DNA of 63,345 nucleotides from Candidatus Endomicrobium neocapritermitis (lineage in GTDB: Bacteria; Elusimicrobiota; Endomicrobiia; Endomicrobiales; Endomicrobiaceae): NCBI GenBank assembly GCA_009778325.1, contig WRJZ01000043.1, forward strand, positions 1-63,345. Direction: 5' to 3'. The notes under the pieces are model-generated. The model worked only from the letters and a program-made list of their open reading frames with translations, searched no databases and had not been told where the DNA came from. The translations under genes and the position numbers were made by a program. Positions 54,720-63,345 of the stretch are shown here, piece by piece; the stretch's first letter is position 1, and every line of letters starts with the position of its first letter.

Positions 54720-55154
54720 TCACCATTCCTCTGCAATAATACCGCCGCCGGAATCAGTTACAAGCCATTTGGGATAGACCGCCGCCGCCGTCATATCCAG
54801 CGGCCAAAACTGATAAAGAATTATATCTTCGTTTTCAGAAAAAACTTCCGCGCATATGACATTCACATATTTATCGGAAACTCCCGTTTTATATTTTCTG
54901 AAATATTTATTTTCCATGGCGTTCGTCGCAATAACGTCGTCATATTCAACCCAGGCGGTTATTTCATACCATGTCCCCTTTTCCGCATAATATACTTTTT
55001 GTCCGGTAAGAATCGCGGCGGCAAGAGCTTTACCCTCCGACCATTTCGCCTTTTGCGTATACCCTCTGTATATAGGAACGGCTATAACTGTTAGTATCCC
55101 GACTATGACAATTACTATTATAAGTTCTACAAGTGTGAACCCTTTTTTTTTCAT
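54720..55154 (-). CDS. Type IV pilin/GspG-like prepilin
   Basis: 144 residues. [20 protein letters not shown] is a class III prepilin signal with the Gly-Phe cleavage site and Glu5; the rest is a soluble head with [21 protein letters not shown]. Its start overlaps the lysC stop (ATGA). No pilus or secretion genes are near it, and it sits between lysC and cimA. It may be a minor pseudopilin; lone pilin-like genes are reported from Elusimicrobia. Confidence 0.92.
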   Translation of the reverse strand: MKKKGFTLVELIIVIVIVGILTVIAVPIYRGYTQKAKWSEGKALAAAILTGQKVYYAEKGTWYEITAWVEYDDVIATNAMENKYFRKYKTGVSDKYVNVICAEVFSENEDIILYQFWPLDMTAAAVYPKWLVTDSGGGIIAEEW

Positions 55155-56380
55155 TTTTTCTCCAGTTTAAATCCTTTATGCAGTTCTTCGACGGCTTTAA
55201 CCATATCAGCTTCGTCTACTATGCACGAAATTTTGATTTCGCTGGTTGAAATCATCTCTATGTTAATTCCTTTTTTTGAAAGGACGTCAAACATCTTCGC
55301 CGCGACTCCGGGATTGCTTCTCATGCCTATTCCGACTACCGAAACTTTCGCGACATGTTCATCGCAGACAACATTTGAAGCTTTAAGCTCGGAAGAGATT
55401 TTATCAAGCTCTATCTGCGTTTTTTTCATGTCGGTTTTGCTGACCGTAAAAGATATATCGTTCTTTTTATCCACGGCGGCAGACTGAATAATCATGTCGA
55501 CGTTTACGCCGATTTTCGCAAGCCGTCCGAAAATTTTCGCGGCAACGCCCGGCATATCCGGCAAATCTATTATCGTAAATTTCACCTGGTTTTTATCAAA
55601 AGTAATCCCTGAAACGAACAATGCTTCCATCTTTTTCCTCCCGATTTTTTCTTCGCTTGTTATTATTGTTCCGACATTATCGCTGAATGTGCTTCTTGAA
55701 TGAATTTCCACTCCGTATTTTTTCGCCACTTCCACGCTTCTTCCCTGCAAAACCTGAGCGCCGGAACCCGACATTTCAAGCATTTCTTCATAACTGAGAT
55801 AATCAAGTTTTCTGGCGTCTTTAACCACTCTAGGATCTGTCGTAAACACGCCTTCGACATCGGAATATATCTCACAGGAATCCGCGTCCAAAGCCGCGGC
55901 TAAAGCCACGGCCGTCAAATCGGAGCCCCCCCTTCCTAGCGTAGTAATGTCGCCTTTAGGGTTTATCGCCTGAAAACCCGCAACTATGACTATATTATTT
56001 TTCGCAAGATGGGATTTAATCTTTTTAGGGTCAATTTTTTTTATTTTTGCGCGCATATGGTCCGCGTCAGCGGAAATCCCGGCCTGAGGGCCGGTCATTG
56101 AAATAACGTTTTCCCCCATGGCGTCAATAGCCATGGCAAGCAGGGAAATAGATATCATTTCGCCGGTAGCAAGCAGCATATCCATTTCTCTTGCGGGAGG
56201 ATTCGAAGCGATTTTATCAGCCATCTCCAAAAGATCATCCGTAGTGTCTCCGGGAGCCGAAACCACCACTACGACTTTATTACCGGCTTTTTTCTTTGCT
56301 ATAATCTTGCCGGCAACATGTTTCATTTTGTCTGCGTCTGCAACCGATGAACCGCCAAACTTCATTACAACCAATCCCAT
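55151..56380 (-). CDS. lysC: Aspartate kinase
   Basis: Phosphorylates aspartate for lysine, methionine and threonine. 409 residues. [10 protein letters not shown] at the N-terminus, [17 protein letters not shown], and two C-terminal ACT domains ([42 protein letters not shown]) that bind the feedback inhibitor. Preceded by a candidate promoter and GGAG. The stop is coupled to the pilin-like gene. Confidence 0.97.
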   Translation of the reverse strand: MGLVVMKFGGSSVADADKMKHVAGKIIAKKKAGNKVVVVVSAPGDTTDDLLEMADKIASNPPAREMDMLLATGEMISISLLAMAIDAMGENVISMTGPQAGISADADHMRAKIKKIDPKKIKSHLAKNNIVIVAGFQAINPKGDITTLGRGGSDLTAVALAAALDADSCEIYSDVEGVFTTDPRVVKDARKLDYLSYEEMLEMSGSGAQVLQGRSVEVAKKYGVEIHSRSTFSDNVGTIITSEEKIGRKKMEALFVSGITFDKNQVKFTIIDLPDMPGVAAKIFGRLAKIGVNVDMIIQSAAVDKKNDISFTVSKTDMKKTQIELDKISSELKASNVVCDEHVAKVSVVGIGMRSNPGVAAKMFDVLSKKGINIEMISTSEIKISCIVDEADMVKAVEELHKGFKLEKK

Positions 56381-56425
56381 CTTACCACTCCTTCAAAAAT
56401 ATTACTTAAAAGACGATTACCATAT

Positions 56426-56456
56426 ATTATATAAAATTTTAAGCGTTTAAATACAA
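56426..56456 (-). promoter_or_regulatory. Candidate lysC promoter
   Basis: TTGTAT (56451-56456), a 19-nt spacer, TATAAT (56426-56431) on the minus strand; alternatively a TATATA at 17 nt. It lies just downstream of a HAP element, about 45 bases before lysC. Confidence 0.5.
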
Positions 56457-56463
56457 ATTTATC

Positions 56464-56562
56464 AAAAGCAATTACAAATTACGAATGACGAATTACGAAT
56501 CAAAGACAAAAAAGTCGTTTGCAGTTTATTCGTAATTCGTCATTCGTAATTTGTAATTGTTT
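56464..56562. repeat. HAP element with 7-base arm units, near-perfect arms
   Basis: Left arm 56467-56500 (AATTACAAATTACGAATGAC...) and right arm 56527-56560 are complementary with one difference in about 33. Both carry the same change from ATTACGA to ATTACAA and its complement, which most other copies lack. It lies between thrB and lysC. Confidence 0.92.
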
Positions 56563-57480
56563 TCACTCTGCCTTTACAGCTCCTTTCGTATCAAAATCCA
56601 GAATATACGCCTTGACGGAAACGCTCTCTTTTTTCCAGACTTTTATCATCGCCTTTTCGGCTTTTTCACAATCTTTTCCGCCGCAAAACGCCGCTATTGA
56701 AGGGCCTGAACCCGATAAAAATGCTCCGTATGCCCCGTTATCAACCGCCGCTTTTATAACATTATCCATAGCGGGAATCATTTTTCCTCTGTAAGGCTGG
56801 TGGAATTTATCTTCCATGCCTTGTTTAAGAAGTTTATAGTTTCCGGTACAGAATGCCGCGGTAAGCAAAGCTACTCTTGAAGTATTAAAAACAGCCGACT
56901 GCAAATCTATATTTTTCGGCAAAGCCTGCCTTGAACGTTTTGTCCTTAATTCAAAAGAAGGCACGCACATAACAACTTTCATTTTCGGCACGGGAAGTCC
57001 CATAACTTCGTTTGTGCCGTCTTCATTTTTATAACAAACGCACAATCCGCCGTAAACCGCCGGAGCGATATTATCCGGATGTCCTTCTATTTTTATGCCG
57101 AGCTGCGCTATCTGCGCTTTTGTCAGCCTGCCGCCGCACAAAGCGTTTGCCAAAGCTATTCCGCCGACGATTGCCGACGCGCTTGAACCTAATCCGCCGC
57201 TTAAAGGTATGCCCGTTTTAATCGTAATATTCAAATTTTTTAAATTGTACTGATCACAGCCAAGAAGCTGAAAAGTCTCATTCATGGCTTTCCATACAAT
57301 ATTTTTCTCCCCTTTCGGAAGAGTTTTTTTTCCTTCGCCTTTTAGCTCAAACTTCGTTTTTTTAGCGTTTGGAACATATTCGGCTTCAAATTCGTTGTAC
57401 AAAGACAAAGCCGCCCCAAAAACATCAAACCCCGGCCCCAAATTTGCCGTCGTTGCCGGCACCTTCACTTTAATTTTCAT
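56563..57480 (-). CDS. thrB: Homoserine kinase
   Basis: Makes O-phosphohomoserine for threonine synthesis. 305 residues of the GHMP family: VPATTANLGPGFDVFGAAL at the N-terminus, ATP loop PLSGGLGSSASAIVGG near 92, and the C-terminal AYGAFLSGSGPSIAAF. It heads the leftward lysC/cimA/ilv run, with a HAP element after it and a large inverted-repeat element 44 bases upstream. Confidence 0.97.
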   Translation of the reverse strand: MKIKVKVPATTANLGPGFDVFGAALSLYNEFEAEYVPNAKKTKFELKGEGKKTLPKGEKNIVWKAMNETFQLLGCDQYNLKNLNITIKTGIPLSGGLGSSASAIVGGIALANALCGGRLTKAQIAQLGIKIEGHPDNIAPAVYGGLCVCYKNEDGTNEVMGLPVPKMKVVMCVPSFELRTKRSRQALPKNIDLQSAVFNTSRVALLTAAFCTGNYKLLKQGMEDKFHQPYRGKMIPAMDNVIKAAVDNGAYGAFLSGSGPSIAAFCGGKDCEKAEKAMIKVWKKESVSVKAYILDFDTKGAVKAE

Positions 57481-57523
57481 TTTTATATCCTTTTTGCTGT
57501 GCTTATTATACCCGTTTAATTTG

Positions 57524-57696
57524 ATAATTGGGTCTCTCTAAAGACCCTAAAATGTAAGCCTGCTCGAAAGGCGTCATGCCGAACTTGTTTCAGCATCGCG
57601 TCTGTAAAAAATTAACGGCAGATCCTCTGGCTTCGGAACAAAGTTCCTTTACTCAGGATGACAACAGTGTGAGTTTTTCGAGACACCCAATTATAC
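57524..57696. repeat. Inverted-repeat element upstream of thrB
   Basis: Ends TAATTGGGTCTCTCTAAAGA (57523) and CGAGACACCCAATTATA (57680-57696) are near-complementary. They match the ends upstream of ilvB (AATCGGTTTTCTCTAAAAAC). The interior holds ATGCCGAACTTGTTTCAGCA and a TCAGGATGACA palindrome. Confidence 0.75.
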
Positions 57697-57849
57697 AAAA
57701 TCTTTAGCATGTTATGCGAAGTACTGCGCAAAAGCCAGGCAAAACGCATAAAAAATATTTACCGGCGAAAGGCAAATAAGAAGCTGTAAAGCCGAAAAGT
57801 TGGGAAGCTGAGCAATGACAACGGCAACCTCTCGACCGACACTTCGCGC

Positions 57850-57922
57850 CTCCCTCTCCAGCAAGTGGCGAGGGAAAATCCACGACGACAGTGAGGTTTT
57901 ATTTTCGTTTTCATGCGTTTGC
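57850..57922. repeat. GC-rich dispersed repeat, copy 2
   Basis: CCTCCCTCTCCAGCAAGTGG with GTTTTATTTTCGTTTTCATG and CGTTTGCC match 7420-7500. The first part also matches 37583-37612. Confidence 0.6.
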
Positions 57923-57958
57923 CGCGGCCAATACCGTCCATTTGACTGCCTATTGGGT

Positions 57959-60900
57959 TTACGCGGCGGCGAGCATTGCGGCGGTTTGTGAAATGTTTCC
58001 GATAACCTGCATACTGCTTCTGCCAACGGGAATTTGCGGGGTTTCGTCTTTAATGGCATAGGCATATATTAGATATAATCTGTGAATATATGCATTGCAT
58101 TGATCTCTTTCTCTAGCCGCATACTTTATTTCATTTGCAAATATATTGTCTTCTTTGCTTACCGCATAACTCATCAAAATTAATAACTCTTTCTCCGTTA
58201 ATTTCGCCGCATCGGATTTAAACATGTCAGTCAGCTGTTGTATTTCCGTTTCGTCAGCTATACTTTCTTCCGTTCTCTCTTTCGCGCTCGTATTTGCTCT
58301 TGCTTGGACTACTTTCAATTCGCCTTTTTCGTTAAAGCCGAATTCCGTGTCTGGATTGAAGCCGAATTCTTTTTTTATTTTGCCTATTGCTTTTACTATT
58401 TCTTTTATTTCTTTTTCGCCGTATATCCTTTTCTTTCTTCCTTTCTCTACTCTCTTTAATTCGCTCATTCCCGATTCATTTGTTTCTATTCTGTAATCTT
58501 TATCCGCAGTCTCATACTCCATTATCTCATATTCTCCTGTCTTATAATTCGTCGCTCTCAATACTATATTATCAGGCGTTATTATTCCGCTTACTATTCC
58601 TTCCCCCTCTCCGTATGCTCCGTTTATAGTTATAATATCTCCGTCAGACATCGATACTCCGCTTTTAGCAAAATCTGCCCAATCTTGTATTACAAGCGCC
58701 GGCTCTACCAATCCTCCGCTTCTTATCATATATTCTATCGCCCTGTCGGAATAAAACGATTTGAAACATTCCGCTACCGCTTTTGACACATTTTCCTTAT
58801 GTACTTTTGACCTGCTCTCACCCATTCCCGCAAACGCGTGCGTTTGGCCGTCTTCTCCTATCCCTGCCGAGCGTACGGCAGATATTTTTATGCCAAGCTT
58901 TTTCATCTTTTCTAACACCGTTTTTATTAATTCTTTTGCCTGCTTCTCTTCTTCTATATTTTCAAATGTTTTTCTTATAAGCTCTTTAATTCTATTTCTT
59001 AATCGTTCTATATGCTCTCTTTTCTTTTCATAGCTCAATCTTTCATTATCTATTATTTCTCTTATTTCCAGGCTTAATCTGTCAAATTCTGCCGCCTTAT
59101 CTCCCAAATAATATCTTATTCCGTTTCTGTCTACAGTTATTCCTTCCGGTATTGTCTTTTCTTCCTTAAACACTTTTTTTGACATCTCCGCCAAATTCCA
59201 CCCTTTGCTTCCGTTTCTGCTTTTATCGCCGTCTTTTAATTCTCCGAATGTCTTTACTATATCCGTTATCTTCAGTTGTTCCAACGGCTCCCTTGCTTTT
59301 CTTTCTCCTTGTAATTTAACAATAGGCGCCGGCGCGCTTGTATCGGTCGGATAGTCATATTTTTTAAGATCTTCTTTATCGCTTAAAAGTTCTATTGTCG
59401 AAAGAGAGCTGTTCATTAATATTTTACTGTGGTTTTTTATCGTTATTGTTACGCCTTCCCCGTCTTGCGCCTGAATTCCGTTTATATTTCTTGCGTCGCC
59501 TTTTGGCTTAACAGATTCCATCATTATTTTTCCGTTTTGCAATACCGCTCTGCTCAATGCCATCGCCATCTTTCCGCGCTCTCTCATGCTTATTGCCGCA
59601 TGGCTGTTTTTTCCTCCTCCCAGCGTCAATACAGCTCCTATTTTATCTAATATTTCCATATCGTTCGGCGTCGTATACGGAACTACCCATATTATTCTTT
59701 TCGCCATTTCGGGAAAATCTCTTATTATCTTTTTTATTTTGTCCTTATCGGAATCTATCAGTATTTCTCCAGCAAATATTTCATTTCTTCCTTCCGACAT
59801 TACCAATGCACCAACGCTCGAGTTTTCAGTAGAAACTATTTCTTTTTTCAACGCGTTTATAAAAGATGTTTGTTCGCTTTTGATTATGCTTTCAAGCTCT
59901 AAATTTTCATAACCTTCCCGAGCCAATATCTCTATCAATCTTTGTGAATTTAATATTTCCCTGCCTTTATCACTTACCGATTCAACTTTTGCCGCTTTTA
60001 CCATTTCCCCTTTGCTCTCTACCATTTTAAGCGATAGATAATCTCCATTTTCAAGTTGTATGTAACCGGTTTTCAATGTATGCTGCCCGCCAAACCTTCC
60101 GGCTTCGCGCATTTTAAAGTATCTCTTATTAATTATTTGATTAATTATCGGCCCGGCCTCAAAAAGTTTTCCGGCATTATCCCCGAGCAAATCATCCGCC
60201 ATTTCAGCGACTGCGTTATAATTTGCATTTTTCTCCAACTGTCCGTACGAATTTAATATTACCTTCCCTTCCGCATACGCTCTTTCCAAAGGCTCGTTAA
60301 AATATTTGTCTGTCGCCGACTGAGGATTATAGTCATATTCTTGCTCCGATTTGCCGGGTATTTTATCAAGGCCTAGCCCATCTAATATGGGATTTAGTTC
60401 CTCCCGCACGGAACCAAACTGAGGTTTAGTATATCTTTTTTGCGAATTTAAGAATCCGAATACTCCATTGTCAACAGGAAATAATTCTCCGGAGAAAAAG
60501 TTACGGACAAGCTCGTTTATACGTCCGTCTCCATCTGTCATACCTTCCAAAATTTCATTAACAGGAGATGAAGTTGCGAACAACAATATTATTTGCGCTA
60601 ATACATACGGCAAATCGTCATTTTCATTAAGCCCGGTATCTTTGTTAAGTTTCGCTTTTAATCCTATACTCTCGACATTTTCCCCGTCATCTTTAATTAC
60701 ATTAAATCCGAATTTTTCTAATATTATTTTCATATACTCGGAACGTCCTCTGCATCCGATACTGTGTCCGCCTTCATAAAAAGATGCCGATATTCCTCTG
60801 TTTTTTTCGCTAAAATCCGCTTTTAATGAAACGCTATGCATGCCAATCTTGCAGCTCCAAAACAATGTATTATTTTTTAGAACAATCCTATCCAGAATAA

Positions 60901-63345
60901 CGCTGTATGGACTTGCCATTACTGCTTCAAAAGTTTTTAAAATTTCGGGATTTATTTCACCGCTTTTTGACAAATTAATAAATTTTATACTTTTACCTTT
61001 AAAATTCGAAAAATAAGAATAAGCGCCTGCTTCTTTAATGTTGTTCGTATCCCTTACAGGTTTTTCTACAGTATCAAAAAATATATCTTCTCCGGTTTGG
61101 TGAATATCATTAATCAATCTATCCAGCGAATCTCTTGTTTGAGCAAAATCCTGTCCTTCGATATTATCCATAAATTCATCAAATTTTCTTTGACATTCAT
61201 TTGATGCTCCTAAATTTATCGTTTTCATTATATCAATCATTTTTTCGACATCGGCAAGAACTATTTTTAACTTATCATTATTATCAACAGAGTTCGACAA
61301 ATGTAAAGCTCTTTCATTACAATCCAAAAATGAAGACTTTCCGTTACCGCTTTGAGGTGTAAAGGAATCAAAAATTTTGTCAATATAAGACATTGCGCCG
61401 GATTCGGTGTTTATGATAGTACGAGGGGTGGTAAAAATATGCGTCTCTTTTTTATCAAATGCTGACGGCATATACGGCAATTTAGATATTAAAGGCGTTA
61501 ATGCGAGCTGTTTTTCAAAACCGGATTCAGGAAATAAAAGATATTTATTATAGGATTGCACTTTAATAATATTTTGCGATTTCAGTATTTCCGCAAAATT
61601 AACCAATCCTTCTGTAAACTCCATGCCCAGAACATGTATAAGCTCTCTTATTTTTTCTATTCCTTCTGCGGTCAGGTGATATATAACATAGTCTCCGGAG
61701 AATAGTTTTTGAAGCCATGGTTCATGCCTATACATATTAACTATTCTTTCCAAATCTTTATAAGTAATTTTGTTATGTGCAACGAAATAGATTAATTTCT
61801 GACTAACCGGAGCATTAACATTAGAGATTATATAGTCTATTTTTTCTATTCCTTTTACGGTAAGTCCGTATATCTTATACTCTCCGGAAAAAAGTTCTTG
61901 AAACCATGGTTTGCCTTCATATTTATTAGTTATAATTCGAAGTTCTTCATCTGAAAGATTATTATCTTTGGCAAATATGGCTAATAATTCAGCCTTTATT
62001 TTACTCACACTGGGTACTTGAAGTTTATCTGCAGCGGCAGCAGGCGAAAAATCCGCTGCATCCGCGTCCTGTTCGCCGTATCCATCCGATACTTGAAGTG
62101 TAGCTGTCGGGCGTTTATTGGCTTCGCTCGCTGTTTGAGGAACAACGCCCATCAGACTGCTATGATAATCCGTAAACCCGTCCGCTTTATCGGGTTTTTT
62201 ATCGCCTGTAAATTTAATAAGCTCTCCTGCGGCAGCATTTTTTATTTCTGCCAATTTACCATCTCCCGACACTTCTACTTCACCGGTTGCCTTTATAATA
62301 ATATTGTGCGTTTTATTTTTGACCGTTAATACGGCGGAAAAATCTTTATCATCTTTTACTTCATTAATTGAAACGATATCGGAGGGATTTCTTTCATTGT
62401 AAATTCCAATGATTTGATCGAAAATATTTTCAATGCTCAGCTCTCCGTAAACTTTCCGTGTATGCAATCTTTTTATTTCGCTCAGCGCATTTATTAAATC
62501 CTTGACGCCTTTCCCGGTTATAAATCCCTCCAACGCAAATGCTTCCAATCTTGCCTCTGCAATTTGCGCTCTTATCTGCTCATTAAATAGTTTTATGTAT
62601 TTTTGCTCCGCGCTTTTGGTTTCCGTGCTGATTTTCGGCGTTACTACCGTTACCGACACGCCTTTACTTAGCAGGATTTGTTTCAGCTCTTCAGTGTGAA
62701 ATCCGCCTGTTATTGCCACTGTTACGCTTTGCGGGTTTCTTGTATCTATGCCCGATATTATTCTGTTTGCGAATTCCCAGTTTCTTCTGTTATTTGCGTC
62801 ATAATACGCGTTGTATGTTTCAATATATTTTGATATCTTTTCAAAAGTTTCGCTTTTTGTATTTTTATTCCAAAGTTCGCCGAAATAATCCAATCCGAAT
62901 TCCGTCAAATATTTATAGTCGCTGTCTGTGGCATTGTTTGTCATAAACCTTTTAAACTTTTCAAACGCCAACGACAAAATTATCGTTTCTATCTCGCTGT
63001 CGTTCGCGTTTTTTATCAGTATTTCGTTTACCAGACTGTTTTCCTCGTCGTACAGCTTCAGCATGTCGGCATTTTTTGCGTACTCATAGGCACTCACGGA
63101 TTTTGCTAATTCCGCGTATTTGCTCATGTCGATATTGTAATCTTTATTTATTTTTGACAGGTTTTCGTATATTTCGCTGTTCTTTACCAGTTCGCTGTAC
63201 GCGCTGTACGGCAGTATGTTTTTTGCGGCGTTGAGATATGCTTGAAGCTCTTTTTGCGCTTGCTTATGATTTATTTTATCAGGCAGATTTATAAACTCTT
63301 TAATATGCGCATAATCGGATGCCTTTAAATTACTTACCCCCCCCC
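57959..63345 (-). CDS. Giant multidomain protein with PEP-synthase-like His and ATP-grasp modules, 5' end outside window
   Basis: The frame is open to the right edge, so at least 1794 residues are seen; an internal ATG is at 63127 but the frame continues upstream. From the N-terminal side: a helical region with VAITGGFHTEELKQILLSKG (about 63-62.7 kb); two tandem units with PWFQELFSGEYKIYGLTVKG and PWLQKLFSGDYVIYHLTAEG (61.9-61.6 kb); a region with SIGCRGRSEYMKIILEKFGF; a phosphohistidine swivel domain with GGGKNSHAAISMRERG (His codon 59600-59602); and a PPDK/PEP-synthase ATP-binding domain with AVRSAGIGEDGQTHAFAG near 58870. The swivel domain comes before the ATP domain, opposite to PPDK, and no PEP barrel is seen. 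Function unknown; possibly a phosphotransfer enzyme or a giant toxin-like protein. Confidence 0.8.
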   Translation of the reverse strand, partial: GGVSNLKASDYAHIKEFINLPDKINHKQAQKELQAYLNAAKNILPYSAYSELVKNSEIYENLSKINKDYNIDMSKYAELAKSVSAYEYAKNADMLKLYDEENSLVNEILIKNANDSEIETIILSLAFEKFKRFMTNNATDSDYKYLTEFGLDYFGELWNKNTKSETFEKISKYIETYNAYYDANNRRNWEFANRIISGIDTRNPQSVTVAITGGFHTEELKQILLSKGVSVTVVTPKISTETKSAEQKYIKLFNEQIRAQIAEARLEAFALEGFITGKGVKDLINALSEIKRLHTRKVYGELSIENIFDQIIGIYNERNPSDIVSINEVKDDKDFSAVLTVKNKTHNIIIKATGEVEVSGDGKLAEIKNAAAGELIKFTGDKKPDKADGFTDYHSSLMGVVPQTASEANKRPTATLQVSDGYGEQDADAADFSPAAAADKLQVPSVSKIKAELLAIFAKDNNLSDEELRIITNKYEGKPWFQELFSGEYKIYGLTVKGIEKIDYIISNVNAPVSQKLIYFVAHNKITYKDLERIVNMYRHEPWLQKLFSGDYVIYHLTAEGIEKIRELIHVLGMEFTEGLVNFAEILKSQNIIKVQSYNKYLLFPESGFEKQLALTPLISKLPYMPSAFDKKETHIFTTPRTIINTESGAMSYIDKIFDSFTPQSGNGKSSFLDCNERALHLSNSVDNNDKLKIVLADVEKMIDIMKTINLGASNECQRKFDEFMDNIEGQDFAQTRDSLDRLINDIHQTGEDIFFDTVEKPVRDTNNIKEAGAYSYFSNFKGKSIKFINLSKSGEINPEILKTFEAVMASPYSVILDRIVLKNNTLFWSCKIGMHSVSLKADFSEKNRGISASFYEGGHSIGCRGRSEYMKIILEKFGFNVIKDDGENVESIGLKAKLNKDTGLNENDDLPYVLAQIILLFATSSPVNEILEGMTDGDGRINELVRNFFSGELFPVDNGVFGFLNSQKRYTKPQFGSVREELNPILDGLGLDKIPGKSEQEYDYNPQSATDKYFNEPLERAYAEGKVILNSYGQLEKNANYNAVAEMADDLLGDNAGKLFEAGPIINQIINKRYFKMREAGRFGGQHTLKTGYIQLENGDYLSLKMVESKGEMVKAAKVESVSDKGREILNSQRLIEILAREGYENLELESIIKSEQTSFINALKKEIVSTENSSVGALVMSEGRNEIFAGEILIDSDKDKIKKIIRDFPEMAKRIIWVVPYTTPNDMEILDKIGAVLTLGGGKNSHAAISMRERGKMAMALSRAVLQNGKIMMESVKPKGDARNINGIQAQDGEGVTITIKNHSKILMNSSLSTIELLSDKEDLKKYDYPTDTSAPAPIVKLQGERKAREPLEQLKITDIVKTFGELKDGDKSRNGSKGWNLAEMSKKVFKEEKTIPEGITVDRNGIRYYLGDKAAEFDRLSLEIREIIDNERLSYEKKREHIERLRNRIKELIRKTFENIEEEKQAKELIKTVLEKMKKLGIKISAVRSAGIGEDGQTHAFAGMGESRSKVHKENVSKAVAECFKSFYSDRAIEYMIRSGGLVEPALVIQDWADFAKSGVSMSDGDIITINGAYGEGEGIVSGIITPDNIVLRATNYKTGEYEIMEYETADKDYRIETNESGMSELKRVEKGRKKRIYGEKEIKEIVKAIGKIKKEFGFNPDTEFGFNEKGELKVVQARANTSAKERTEESIADETEIQQLTDMFKSDAAKLTEKELLILMSYAVSKEDNIFANEIKYAARERDQCNAYIHRLYLIYAYAIKDETPQIPVGRSSMQVIGNISQTAAMLAAA

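Larger units (their letters stand above)
57481..57958. other. Repeat-filled intergenic region
   Basis: 478 bases: thrB leader, an inverted-repeat element (57524-57696), a HAP fragment near 57780-57810 (GAAGCTGTAAAGC and GTTGGGAAGCTGAG), a GC-rich repeat (57850-57922), and CCGTCC...CCTATTGGGTTT before the giant gene's stop. Open frames here are repeat sequence and are not called. Confidence 0.6.

Noticed and set aside
57712-58065. Leftward frame of about 117 codons overlapping the giant gene's end
   Set aside because: It runs through repeat sequence and out of frame over the giant protein; no ribosome site.
1-63345. tRNA or rRNA genes
   Set aside because: Read for conserved T-loop and rRNA segments; none found. 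A tRNAscan run would be needed to exclude unusual tRNAs.

Overview
The window looks like part of a chromosome from a Gram-negative, probably anaerobic bacterium of about 40 percent GC. It carries TolC-, TonB- and autotransporter-type outer-membrane proteins, a chlamydial Pmp-like repeat protein, secreted glycoside hydrolases with a shared C-terminal tail, a lone type IV pilin-like gene and a NapH/NapG-type ferredoxin. This mix fits Elusimicrobiota (Endomicrobium/Elusimicrobium type) best, but that is inference from gene content; there is no rRNA to confirm it. No rRNA, tRNA, CRISPR array, phage or transposase gene was recognised.

Layout. 1-6945: a giant beta-helix surface protein, cut by the left edge. 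7791-13862: a tripartite RND efflux operon (adaptor, pump, outer-membrane channel). 14071-18419: ccdA-tatA-tatC-DUF362-NapHG-like redox cluster. 18560-23161: a secreted GH81 beta-1,3-glucanase and a free autotransporter-type barrel. 23360-27234: a response regulator, then the classical rpsP-khpA-rimM-trmD-rplS-rnhB-yraN operon. 27581-31852 is the only rightward block: a lipoprotein, eno, ftsB, a small secreted protein, nikR, and a protein with an NDT/TIR-like domain. 31854-43716: a metal-uptake set (ABC permease, ATPase, binding protein, TonB receptor) interrupted by two tandem secreted glycoside hydrolases. 43823-57480: rpe, a PASTA protein, and a long run of branched-chain and aspartate-family amino-acid genes (ilvC, ilvN, ilvB, ilvD, cimA, lysC, thrB). 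57959-63345: a giant multidomain protein with PEP-synthase-like modules, cut by the right edge.

The most striking signal is not a gene. At least 24 loci carry a composite palindrome of about 60-200 bp, called here HAP (heptad-arm palindrome). Each has two long complementary arms built from short tandem units of 7, 8 or 9 bases around a core. In one class the core holds two 8-bp, 3-nt-loop hairpins (GTTTCGGC-nnn-GCCGAAAC and GTTTTCGC-nnn-GCGAAAAC). Arm sequences differ completely between copies, but the two arms of one copy match, including shared private substitutions. The outer ends resemble AACGGCA...TGCCGTT. Several copies run into genes and supply stop codons, start codons, ribosome binding sites or in-frame residues; one arm sits exactly at the junction of a NapH-NapG fusion. 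A second, smaller inverted-repeat family sits just upstream of ilvB and of thrB.

How the genes work together. The cell envelope is a strong theme: export (Tat, RND, autotransporters), secreted polysaccharide degradation, and NikR plus an ABC/TonB metal-uptake set. The amino-acid block points to isoleucine synthesis by the citramalate route, with lysC and thrB feeding threonine. Several calls start downstream of the longest open frame, because HAP sequence or a promoter lies at the long-frame start; each such choice is explained in its entry.
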